From Hymenobacter nitidus (GTDB taxonomy: Bacteria; Bacteroidota; Bacteroidia; Cytophagales; Hymenobacteraceae), in the NCBI RefSeq assembly GCF_020447315.1, contig NZ_JAJADQ010000007.1, positions 248,001-312,000 of the forward strand: a stretch of DNA of 64,000 nt, in the 5' to 3' direction. Of the stretch, positions 17,175-25,317 are shown piece after piece. Each line of letters opens with the position of its first letter. Positions within the stretch are counted from its first letter, which is position 1. The notes below the pieces were generated by a model that was not told the DNA's origin, did no database searches, and was given only the letters and a program-made list of their open reading frames with translations. The position numbers and the translations under genes were made by a program.

Positions 17175-17257
17175 AAACGGACCCGTCGACTTGCCCAAAC
17201 GGACGGGACGATTTTGAAAATCGACGGGTCCGTTTCCAAAATCGTCCCGTCGATTTT
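17175..17257 (+). promoter_or_regulatory. leader with three mutually exclusive perfect stems
   Basis: Three perfect inverted pairs overlap: 17175-17189 with 17221-17235 (15 bp), 17202-17216 with 17237-17251 (15 bp), and 17217-17228 with 17246-17257 (12 bp). Because each uses bases of another, only one or a pseudoknotted combination can form at once. The block ends 64 bp before the TonB-receptor ATG. An RNA switch, attenuator or DNA-level operator are possible readings; no known riboswitch class was recognised. Confidence 0.6.
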
Positions 17258-17321
17258 AGCCGGCTCAGCCCAAGCATCTGCTGCTTCACTTCGCCTTTCT
17301 TATTGCTTAACAACCCCTATT

Positions 17322-19682
17322 ATGCTTCGTTTTATCCCGCTTTTCTGTCTGCTTTTTCTGGGGCTGAAACCTCCGGTCCGGGCCCAGGCGCCGGCAACTG
17401 CCAAAGTCACGGTGAGTGGCTACCTCAAGGACGCCGCCAACGGGGAGGCCCTGGTGGGTGCCAGCGTGGTGGTCAAGAGCCTGAGCGTGGGTGCTACGGC
17501 CAACGAATACGGCTTTTACTCGCTCACGCTGCCCCAGGGTACCTATACTATTACCTACACTTTTCTGGGCTACGAGGCGCAGAACGTGACGCTCACGCTC
17601 ACCGAAAACCTGACCCGCTCGGTGCGCCTCGGCACCCAGGGCCTGCAGACCGACGAAGTGGTGGTAACGGGCAAAAAGCCCGATGAAAACGTGAAAAGCA
17701 CGGAAATGGGCACCAACCGGCTCGACATGAAAACCGTGAAGCTGGTGCCGGCCCTGCTGGGCGAGGTCGATGTGATTCGTAGCATTCAGTTGCTGCCCGG
17801 TATCAGCACGGTGGGCGAGGGGGCTTCGGGCTTCAATGTGCGCGGCGGTGGCGTCGACCAGAACCTGATTCTGCTCGACGAGGCCCCGATTTACAACGCT
17901 TCCCACCTGTTCGGCCTGTTCTCCACCTTCAACCCCGATGCCGTGAAGGACATCAAGCTGGTGAAGGGCGGCATTCCGGCCCAGTACGGCGGCCGGCTCT
18001 CAAGCCTGCTCGACGTGCGCATGAAGGAAGGCAACACCCAGCGCCTCGGGGTGAGCGGGGGCGTGGGCCTGATTATGTCGCGCCTAGCGGTGGAAGCGCC
18101 GATTGTGAAGGACAAAGGCTCATTTATCGTGGCCGGGCGCCGCTCCTACGGCGACTTGTTCCTCAAGTTCGTGCCCGACCAGAAAGACAACCAGGCCTAC
18201 TTCTACGACCTCTCGGCCAAGGCCAACTACATCCTCGGCGAGAAAGACCGGGTGTACGTGTCGGGCTACCTGGGGCGCGACGTGTTTGCCTTTGGTAAGG
18301 CGTTCAAGAACACGCTGGGCAACCGCACCGGCACCGTGCGCTGGAACCATGTGTTCAGCTCCAAGCTGTTTGCCAACGCCACGGCCCTCGTGAGCAAGTA
18401 CGACTACGGCCTGGGCGTGCCCGAGGGCAACCAGTCGTTCGACTGGAAGTCGAACATCGTGAACTACAGCCTCAAGGCCGATTTCAACTACTACCGCACG
18501 CCCCAGAGCACGCTCAACTTCGGCGCGGGAGCCATTTACTACACCTTCCTGCCCGGCCGCGTGACGCCCATTGCGGAGAATTCCATCTTCCGCACCATTG
18601 CCCTCGACGAGCAGCAGGCCGTGGAATACAGCGCCTACATGGATAACGAGCAGACCTTCTCGCCCCGGCTCTCGGCCCAGTACGGTCTGCGCCTGAGCAT
18701 GTTCGACTACCTCGGCGGCGGCACCGTCTACGACTACGAGGGGCCCAACGGCCGCCAGAAAACCCCGGTGAACCCGCGCCAGTACGGCAGCGGCCAGCTC
18801 ATCAAGCGCTACCCCAACCTGGAGCCCCGGGCCTCGCTGCGCTACGTGCTGAATGACAACAGCTCGTTGAAAGCCAGCTACAACCGCATGGTGCAGTACA
18901 TTCACCTGGTGTCGAATACCACGGCCTCCTCGCCCCTGGACGTCTGGACGCCGAGTACCAACAACATCAAGCCCGAACACGCCGACCAGATTGCGGTGGG
19001 CTACTTCCGCAACTTCCGCGACAATGCCTACGAGGCCAGCGTGGAGGTATTTGGAAAGCGCATGGACAACCAGATCGACTACATCAACGGGGCCAACACG
19101 CTGCTCAACAAGAACCTGGAGGCCGAGCTGCTCTACGGCCGGGGCCGGGCCTACGGGGCCGAGTTCTACCTGAAAAAGAACGAGGGCAAGCTCACGGGCT
19201 GGGTCAGCTACACCCTGAGCCGCTCGGAGCGGCAGATAAATGGTATCAACAACAACAACTGGTACGTGAACAAGTACGACAAGACGCACTACCTCTCGGT
19301 GGTGGGCATCTACAGCCTGTCGGAGCGCTGGACGGTATCCGGCACGTTCAGCTACAGCACCGGCATTGCTACCACCTTCCCCGATTCGCGCTACGTGTAC
19401 CAGGGCCTAGTGGTGCCCAACGTGAACGGCGACGTGCGCAACAACTACCGCGTGCCCGCCTACCACCGCCTCGATCTGGCCGCCACCCGCGAAGGCAAGA
19501 TTGACCCGGCCAAGCGCTGGCACAGCAGCTGGACGTTCTCGGTGTACAATGCCTACGCCCGCCGCAATGCCTACAGTATCTATTTCCGGCAGAATGAGGA
19601 CAATCCGGCCAAAACCGAAGCCGTGCGGCTGGCCGTGTTTGGCTCGGTGCTGCCCTCGGTGTCCTACAACTTCAACTTCTAA
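17322..19682 (+). CDS. TonB-dependent receptor with carboxypeptidase-regulatory-like domain
   Basis: From ATG 17322 the protein has 786 residues: signal peptide to about residue 24 (PPVRAQA), a CarboxypepD_reg-like beta sandwich (about 28-115, with GYLKDAANGEALVGASVVVK), a plug domain (IQLLPGISTVGEGASGFNVR and IYNASHLFGLFSTFNPDAV), and a barrel ending SYNFNF. It takes up a large or scarce nutrient across the outer membrane using TonB energy. No STN domain precedes the plug. A DUF4249 lipoprotein follows after 22 bp, the usual pairing for this receptor subfamily. The substrate is unknown. An open extension upstream to 17214 runs through the palindromic leader and lacks a signal peptide start, so it was not used. 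Confidence 0.9.
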   Translation: MLRFIPLFCLLFLGLKPPVRAQAPATAKVTVSGYLKDAANGEALVGASVVVKSLSVGATANEYGFYSLTLPQGTYTITYTFLGYEAQNVTLTLTENLTRSVRLGTQGLQTDEVVVTGKKPDENVKSTEMGTNRLDMKTVKLVPALLGEVDVIRSIQLLPGISTVGEGASGFNVRGGGVDQNLILLDEAPIYNASHLFGLFSTFNPDAVKDIKLVKGGIPAQYGGRLSSLLDVRMKEGNTQRLGVSGGVGLIMSRLAVEAPIVKDKGSFIVAGRRSYGDLFLKFVPDQKDNQAYFYDLSAKANYILGEKDRVYVSGYLGRDVFAFGKAFKNTLGNRTGTVRWNHVFSSKLFANATALVSKYDYGLGVPEGNQSFDWKSNIVNYSLKADFNYYRTPQSTLNFGAGAIYYTFLPGRVTPIAENSIFRTIALDEQQAVEYSAYMDNEQTFSPRLSAQYGLRLSMFDYLGGGTVYDYEGPNGRQKTPVNPRQYGSGQLIKRYPNLEPRASLRYVLNDNSSLKASYNRMVQYIHLVSNTTASSPLDVWTPSTNNIKPEHADQIAVGYFRNFRDNAYEASVEVFGKRMDNQIDYINGANTLLNKNLEAELLYGRGRAYGAEFYLKKNEGKLTGWVSYTLSRSERQINGINNNNWYVNKYDKTHYLSVVGIYSLSERWTVSGTFSYSTGIATTFPDSRYVYQGLVVPNVNGDVRNNYRVPAYHRLDLAATREGKIDPAKRWHSSWTFSVYNAYARRNAYSIYFRQNEDNPAKTEAVRLAVFGSVLPSVSYNFNF

Positions 19683-19704
19683 GCCCGCGGGCTCCTAAAA
19701 TACC

Positions 19705-20553
19705 ATGCGTATGAACCGTATTCTGGCTTTTCTGCTTGCCGTCGGCCTGCTCCCGCTCACCAGCTGCCTCGACGTGGTGCAGGTCGATATTCCCGAGGGC
19801 AAGCCCCTGCTGGCCGTGGAAGGCGCCATCACCGACCAGCCCGGGCCCTACTACGTCACGCTCACCAAAACGGCCCCCTACTTCGACGAGGCCGAGCTGC
19901 CCCGCGTAACCGGCGCCGTGCTGACGCTGGAAGACAGCGAAGGCCGCCGCGAAACACTGAAGGAAGTCAGCCCCGGCCGCTATGCTACCAGTACGCTGCA
20001 AGGAAAAATCGGCAACCAGTACGTGCTGACCATCCGGGCGGAAGGGGAGGAGTACCGGGCCGAAACCGAAATCCGCCGCACCCCGGAAATTGACAGTATC
20101 CGGGCCGAATACCGGGCCAAATCACCGACCGACGGCGAGGGCTACTATATTCTCTACTACGGGGAGGAACTGCCCGGCGTGGGCGACTACTACCAGTTCA
20201 AGGTGTACCACAACGGCCAGCAGCTCAACCAGCCCGGCGACCTGATTGTGACCAACGACGAAATGGTGGACGGCAAATACATCAACGGCGTGGAGCTGAC
20301 CGAAGAGGAAGGCGCGGGCGGTGTGCTGTTCAAGAAAGGCGACAAAGTGCGCGTGGAGGCCCTGTCCATTCCGCGCGACTACTTCTACTTCCTGAACGAA
20401 ATGGCCACGCAGATCAACAACGTGGGCCTGTTTTCGACTCCACCGGCCAACGTGCGCACCAACGTCCGCAACGTGCAGCCCGGCTCGGAAAAGGCGGCCG
20501 TGGGCTACTTTGCCGGCCACACCCTGCGCACCGATTCGTTGGTGATTGAGTAG
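19705..20553 (+). CDS. DUF4249 lipoprotein partner of the TonB receptor
   Basis: The 282-residue product carries a lipobox (LLPLTSC, Cys about 21) and the DUF4249 layout: an opening EGAITDQPGPYYVTLTKTAP, a beta-sandwich with GAVLTLEDSEGRRETLKEVS, and later IRRTPEIDSI. DUF4249 genes are normally next to TonB receptors of the carboxypeptidase-regulatory type and are thought to act as surface partners, analogous to but distinct from SusD. The 22-bp spacing indicates an operon. Confidence 0.88.
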   Translation: MRMNRILAFLLAVGLLPLTSCLDVVQVDIPEGKPLLAVEGAITDQPGPYYVTLTKTAPYFDEAELPRVTGAVLTLEDSEGRRETLKEVSPGRYATSTLQGKIGNQYVLTIRAEGEEYRAETEIRRTPEIDSIRAEYRAKSPTDGEGYYILYYGEELPGVGDYYQFKVYHNGQQLNQPGDLIVTNDEMVDGKYINGVELTEEEGAGGVLFKKGDKVRVEALSIPRDYFYFLNEMATQINNVGLFSTPPANVRTNVRNVQPGSEKAAVGYFAGHTLRTDSLVIE

Positions 20554-20557
20554 CAGG

Positions 20558-20689
20558 TTAGTTTTTGGTTGTTCGTGCTGGCTTTTGGCCCGTCGATGCT
20601 GACCACTGTATAGGGTTCTTCTGGAATCAATGACATCTTTGCGTTATCGGCTGCTGTTCGGACCTTACGCCTAAACCGCCAAAAACTAA
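20558..20689. repeat. inverted repeat spanning the DUF4249-FecR intergenic region
   Basis: TTAGTTTTTGG (20558-20568) and CCAAAAACTAA (20679-20689) are perfect 11-bp arms enclosing 110 bp. The right arm ends 27 bp before the FecR start codon. Confidence 0.45.
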
Positions 20690-20716
20690 AACCCCCACCC
20701 ACAAACCACCCCGACA

Positions 20717-21829
20717 ATGCTCCACCCCGAGTCTGAGGCGCCCTGGGAGTTGCTGGCCAAGCACCTGGCAGGCGAAGCCACGCCCGACGAGCTGGAGCAG
20801 CTGCGCACCTGGGTGTCGGCCGACCCCAAGCGCCTGGGCCTGCTCACCGACGCCACCCGGGCCTGGGAGCGGACGGGCGCCGCGGCAGTCACCGGGCTCT
20901 TCAGCGAGGCCGATGTGGACGCGGCCTGGCAACGGTTCCGCCCAAAAATGACCGGTGCCAAGTCCGTGGCCGAGCCGCCGATGCAAGTAAGCCGCCCAAC
21001 AGCCGAGCCTCCGGAAACTGTTGGGGAGCCGACTGGCCGGGTCGTGCCGATGCGGCCGCGGGCCATGCCGGCGGTGCTGCGCGTAGCCGCAGTTATTCTG
21101 CTGCTAATCGGGGCCGTGTATGCTTTCCGGAGCTTCCGGCGCGAGCTGCTGCCCCAGGCGCCGGTAGTGGTGGCGGCCGGCGCTCAGAAGCGGGTCATTG
21201 CTCTGCCCGACGGCAGCCGGGTGTGGCTTAATAAGAACTCCCGACTGCAATACGCCGCTGACTTCGGCGGCGCGCGGGAAGTGCAGCTGACCGGTGAAGC
21301 CTTTTTCGAGGTGCGGAAAGACCCCCAGCATCCCTTCACGGTGCTTAGCGCTGCCTCGCGCACCCGCGTGCTGGGCACTTCGTTCAACGTGCGGGCCTAC
21401 CCGGGCGAAGACTCCGTGGAAGTGGCCGTCGTGACGGGCAAGGTGGCTTTTGCCAGCCGCACCCAGCCTCAGCAGGATTCGGTGCTGCTGCTGCCCGGTA
21501 TGCGCGGGGTGCTGCAGGCCGCGCCCAAGTCGGTGGCTCCGGCCCCGGTGCGCCAGAGTGCCGCGGCTGATGCCAACTTCCGGGCCTGGCAAACCGGGGA
21601 GCTGGCCTTCGACAATGCTTCCCTGGCCCACGTCATCCGCACGCTGCGCACCACCTACGGCACGCCCATCACCGTGGCCGACAAAGCCCTGCTGAAATGC
21701 CGCTTCACTGGTACCTTCCGCCAGCCCAACCCGGCCCAGGTGCTGCAGGTCGTGAGCGTGGCGACCAATGCCACCCTGAGCGGCGACGCCCTGACGGGCT
21801 ACACCCTCGGCGGCAGCGGCTGCGAGTAA
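20717..21829 (+). CDS. FecR family anti-sigma factor
   Basis: The 370-residue protein begins with a cytosolic helical domain (LLAKHLAGEATPDELEQLRTW) of the kind that binds an ECF sigma factor, has a single membrane helix at about residues 117-136 (LRVAAVILLLIGAVYAF), then the periplasmic FecR domain (VIALPDGSRVWLNKNSRLQY, GEAFFEVRKDPQHPFTV, VLGTSFNVRAYPGEDSVEVA) and the C-terminal signalling/STN-like lobe (FDNASLAHVIRTLRTTYGTP). It should transduce a signal from an outer-membrane STN domain to a sigma factor. The candidate partners are the sigma factor at 15546 and the STN protein at 21940. Confidence 0.92.
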   Translation: MLHPESEAPWELLAKHLAGEATPDELEQLRTWVSADPKRLGLLTDATRAWERTGAAAVTGLFSEADVDAAWQRFRPKMTGAKSVAEPPMQVSRPTAEPPETVGEPTGRVVPMRPRAMPAVLRVAAVILLLIGAVYAFRSFRRELLPQAPVVVAAGAQKRVIALPDGSRVWLNKNSRLQYAADFGGAREVQLTGEAFFEVRKDPQHPFTVLSAASRTRVLGTSFNVRAYPGEDSVEVAVVTGKVAFASRTQPQQDSVLLLPGMRGVLQAAPKSVAPAPVRQSAAADANFRAWQTGELAFDNASLAHVIRTLRTTYGTPITVADKALLKCRFTGTFRQPNPAQVLQVVSVATNATLSGDALTGYTLGGSGCE

Positions 21830-21939
21830 CCCCGGGGCAGCGCGGCTTGGTTGCCGCGGCTGCGTTGTGGCCCTGAATAACAGCTTTCCGGACCGCCTGA
21901 CCTCTTCCTTTCCCCGCTTTACCTCTTCTTCCCGCGGCT

Positions 21940-24093
21940 ATGCGGCATCTGTTCAGTGTTCTGGTATGCGTAGGACTGCTCACGGGCAGCAGCTGGGCGC
22001 AGCCTTCAGCGGCCCTGCTGGCGCGGCGCGTGCGGGTGGCGGCCACCGAGGCGCCGCTGCAACAGGTGCTGCGCGATATTGCCCGGCAAAGCGGAGTGCC
22101 CTTTAGCTACAGCAGCACCTTTATTCCCCTGCAGCGGCGCGTAACCTTGCACACCAAAGGTGCCCGGCCGGTAGGCGAGGTGCTGCAGCAGCTGTTTCAG
22201 GGCCGCGGCGTTTCCTACCAGGTTATCGGGGGCCAGATTGTGCTGTGGCGCACGGGCGAGAAGCCTCCTTTCGCACCCCCAGGCCCCCCGAAGCCTGCCG
22301 CCGCGACGAGCACTGCCAAGCCTGCCAGCATGGCGAAAGCCAAGCCGGCCGCTTTGCCCGCCCGGCTGCCAGCCCCGACCCGCAACCCCGTGAAGACGCC
22401 GAAGCGCCCCGGCCTGGCGGGCTACAAAACCGGCGCATCAGCTGCGGCCAGCGTCGTGACAGCCAGCACGCGGCCCGCAGAGGAACCCCGGCCCACCGGC
22501 GCCCGCCCGCCCGCTACGGCCCCAATGCCGCCGCTGCCACTGCCGGCCGCCGTTGCTGATACAACCCACCTTTCCGTTGCTGCCGATACGACCACCCAAG
22601 AGGCCCGAAAGGGACTGGCGCGGTTGCGGCAGAAAGCCCGGGCCAAGGCGCAGGCTGCCACCGGCGCCCTGGCCCGTACCGCCCAGCGCGCGGGGCGCAC
22701 TGTGGGTATCGGCGCCAAACAAGTGGTGGGCGACGCCAAGGCCGTGCTCGATACCGTGGCCGTAGCCGCTACTGAGCTACGGGAGCCACTGCGGGAAGGC
22801 GCGCGCCGTCTGACGACAGCCGCTCGGCGGGACACGCTGGCCGGCCGCGCCGTAGCGGTGCAAAGCAGCTTGCCCACCCGCGACACCGTGCTGGCCCCGG
22901 TGCCCGTGGCGCCCTCATCCGTTGCCAACATCTACGACCACCACACCTGGCAGGCAAGCTTCATAACGCCGCTGGGAACCAACGGGCTGCGGAGTGGCCG
23001 CAGCATCAACGACTTTTCCCTGAACGTGCTGGCTGGCTACTCGGCCGGGGTGCGGGGCGCTGAAGTGGGGGGCATTATTAACGTGGTGCGCGACACGATG
23101 CTGGGCGTGCAGGCAGCCGGTATCGTCAACCTGACGGGCACGGAGGTGCGGGGCGTGCAGGCGGCCGGTATCGTGAACGTAGCCGGCGGCTCGGTGCGCG
23201 GCATTCAGGCGGCGGGCATCGTTAATCTGGTGCGCGACGATGCCCGTGGTGTTCAGGTAGCCGGCCTGGTAAACATCGTAGGCGGCGCGGCCCGGTCGCG
23301 GCGCGACGCGGGCCGTCCGGCCCTGGCCCGGCAAGTGCTGGGCCTGCCCCGCCTGCTGGCTACCGACTCGGCAGCGCGGCGCCTGGCGGCCCCCAGTGCC
23401 TTGTCGCTGCCCGGGCCGCTGGTGCAGGCGGCGGGGCTGGTCAACCTGACCGGCACCGACATCCGGGGGCTGCAAACGGCGCCGGTGCTGAACATGGCCC
23501 GGCGCGTGCACGGCCTGCAGCTTGGGCTGGTGAACGTAGCCAAGCACGTAGACGGAGTACAGTTTGGGCTGATCAACATTGCCGACTCGGTGGACGGCGC
23601 TACGCTGGGCATTATCAACATCGTGCGGCATGGCTACCTGCACGGGGAGGTGTGGGCCAGTGAAACGCTGCCCCTGAACGCCGCCCTGAAGCTGGGCACC
23701 ACGCGCTACTACACCATTCTGTCGGCCGCCACCCAGCCTTTTGGCAGCCGGGTGCATTGGGCTACGGGTCTGGGTATTGGCACGGCCAGCCGGCAGCACG
23801 GGCGCTTTTCCTGGAACCTGGATCTGCTGGACTGGTACCTGCTCAAACAGCCGGGCTCGGAGGGTACGCTACTGTCGTACACTCAGCTGCGGCCTTCTCT
23901 GGTGTGGCAGATAGAGCCCCAGGGCCACCTAGGCTTGGTCGTGTCGCCCACGCTGAATATGGGCCTGTACGAAAACGACGGCGGCGGTACGAAATCGGAC
24001 TTTGGCAAGAACCAGCTGTTGCTCGTCGATACGAAGTCGGGACGGACGCTGGTGCGGCTATGGCCCGGCGTGCAAATTGGATTAAGGTTTTAA
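21940..24093 (+). CDS. STN-domain protein fused to LA_2272-like surface repeats
   Basis: The 717-residue protein has a signal peptide (to about residue 21), an STN domain at about 28-108 (APLQQVLRDIARQSGVPFSY and VGEVLQQLFQGRGVSYQVI), then a long Pro/Ala-rich linker and Ala/Lys/Arg-rich helix (to about 300). From about 365 to 570 come ten repeats with the core GIVNL/GLVNI (for example VQAAGIVNLTGTEVRGVQAA), as in LA_2272-type surface-repeat proteins, interrupted once by a 50-residue insert. A final beta-rich domain ends VQIGLRF, suggesting a small barrel. It follows FecR by 110 bp. Inferred role: the outer-membrane sensor that contacts FecR, without a TonB barrel. Confidence 0.8.
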   Translation: MRHLFSVLVCVGLLTGSSWAQPSAALLARRVRVAATEAPLQQVLRDIARQSGVPFSYSSTFIPLQRRVTLHTKGARPVGEVLQQLFQGRGVSYQVIGGQIVLWRTGEKPPFAPPGPPKPAAATSTAKPASMAKAKPAALPARLPAPTRNPVKTPKRPGLAGYKTGASAAASVVTASTRPAEEPRPTGARPPATAPMPPLPLPAAVADTTHLSVAADTTTQEARKGLARLRQKARAKAQAATGALARTAQRAGRTVGIGAKQVVGDAKAVLDTVAVAATELREPLREGARRLTTAARRDTLAGRAVAVQSSLPTRDTVLAPVPVAPSSVANIYDHHTWQASFITPLGTNGLRSGRSINDFSLNVLAGYSAGVRGAEVGGIINVVRDTMLGVQAAGIVNLTGTEVRGVQAAGIVNVAGGSVRGIQAAGIVNLVRDDARGVQVAGLVNIVGGAARSRRDAGRPALARQVLGLPRLLATDSAARRLAAPSALSLPGPLVQAAGLVNLTGTDIRGLQTAPVLNMARRVHGLQLGLVNVAKHVDGVQFGLINIADSVDGATLGIINIVRHGYLHGEVWASETLPLNAALKLGTTRYYTILSAATQPFGSRVHWATGLGIGTASRQHGRFSWNLDLLDWYLLKQPGSEGTLLSYTQLRPSLVWQIEPQGHLGLVVSPTLNMGLYENDGGGTKSDFGKNQLLLVDTKSGRTLVRLWPGVQIGLRF

Positions 24094-24312
24094 TATATTT
24101 GCCTTACTCGTTGCTATTCGAATAGGATCTTGGAGTATTTTGTGTTTTACTGCTGTTTTAACTGGTTCAGCTCGTATTGTAATAAAAATATCTGATATAA
24201 AAAATACCCACTTCTGGCGATTGTGCCAGCCTTGGAGCAGCTCTAATTTTGACCGTGCAAAACTGTGCTATTCACAGTAGCTGCGCATTCTTCGTCAATC
24301 TTTTCAAGCTCC

Positions 24313-25281
24313 ATGAAAAAACAGCTTACTCTACTGTTTGCCAGCCTTACGGCCGCCTTGTTTACCGCTACTTCCGCCGAAGCCAAAGTATGGCGCGTGG
24401 ACAACAACACCGGCACGCCCGGCGACTTTACCTCCCTGGATGCGGCCTCGACCAGCAGCAGCGTGGTGACCGGCGATACGCTATACTTCAACGGCTCGGC
24501 CGATTCCTATGGTGGCGCCACGCTGTCCAAGAAGCTGGTGCTGATTGGCCCCGGCTATTACCTGACTGAAAACCCCGAAACCCAGGTGGCGACCCAAACG
24601 GCGAAACTAGGGAGCATCTTCTTCAATGCTACCGCCGCCGGCACGGAAATCATGGGCTTTGAAGGGGGCACCTGGTACGTCAGCGCCAGCAACGTCGTTA
24701 TCCGCCGCAATAAGGATGTGAACGTGTATCTGGCCTACAGCAACAACATCAGCAACGTCTTCATCTCGCAGAACATACTGAACTACGTGTACACGTACAA
24801 CGTGGCCAACAACGTGTTTATCACGAACAACTACATTCAGTCGAGCGGTATCTATACCGGCACGTCTGTGGTGCACGTGGCCCACAATGTCATCAACGGC
24901 CCCGGCATTTCCACCAGCAATTCCTACGTGTATAACAACATTATGAATAGCGGTTCGGTGAGTGGGACGGGCAATTCCTACAACAACAACCTCTGCAACG
25001 GCACGCAGTTTCCGGCCGGCAACGGCAACGTGCAGAACGTGACGATGAGCACCGTTTTCCTGGGCACGGGCTCGACGGACGGCAAGTGGAAGCTCAAAAC
25101 CGGCTCGCCGGCCTTGGGCGCGGGCGTGAACGGCGAAGACTGCGGCATGTTTGGCGGCAACGAGCCCTACGTACTCAGCGGCCTGCCCGCCATTCCCGCC
25201 ATCTGGTCGTTTTCGCAGCCTTCAATCGTGCCGGCTTCGGGCACGCTGCAGATTCGCATCAAGGCCAACTCGCACAACTAG
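24313..25281 (+). CDS. secreted right-handed beta-helix protein
   Basis: From the ATG at 24313 the protein is 322 residues with a signal peptide (LLFASLTAALFTATSAEA). The middle is Asn/Val/Ile-rich with short repeating strands (VVIRRNKDVNVYLAY, VFISQNILNYVYTYNVANNV, FITNNYIQSSG), the pattern of a pectate-lyase-like parallel beta helix. Near the C-terminus is the motif KLKTGSPALGAGVNGEDCGMF, common in such Bacteroidota secreted proteins. No catalytic motif for a polysaccharide lyase was recognised and no T9SS tail is evident. The 219-bp AT-rich gap upstream probably contains its promoter. It is 36 bp ahead of the giant gene, so they may be co-transcribed. Confidence 0.75.
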   Translation: MKKQLTLLFASLTAALFTATSAEAKVWRVDNNTGTPGDFTSLDAASTSSSVVTGDTLYFNGSADSYGGATLSKKLVLIGPGYYLTENPETQVATQTAKLGSIFFNATAAGTEIMGFEGGTWYVSASNVVIRRNKDVNVYLAYSNNISNVFISQNILNYVYTYNVANNVFITNNYIQSSGIYTGTSVVHVAHNVINGPGISTSNSYVYNNIMNSGSVSGTGNSYNNNLCNGTQFPAGNGNVQNVTMSTVFLGTGSTDGKWKLKTGSPALGAGVNGEDCGMFGGNEPYVLSGLPAIPAIWSFSQPSIVPASGTLQIRIKANSHN

Positions 25282-25317
25282 GTCGGTTTTCGTCCTATCC
25301 CGATTTCTCGCAGGATA

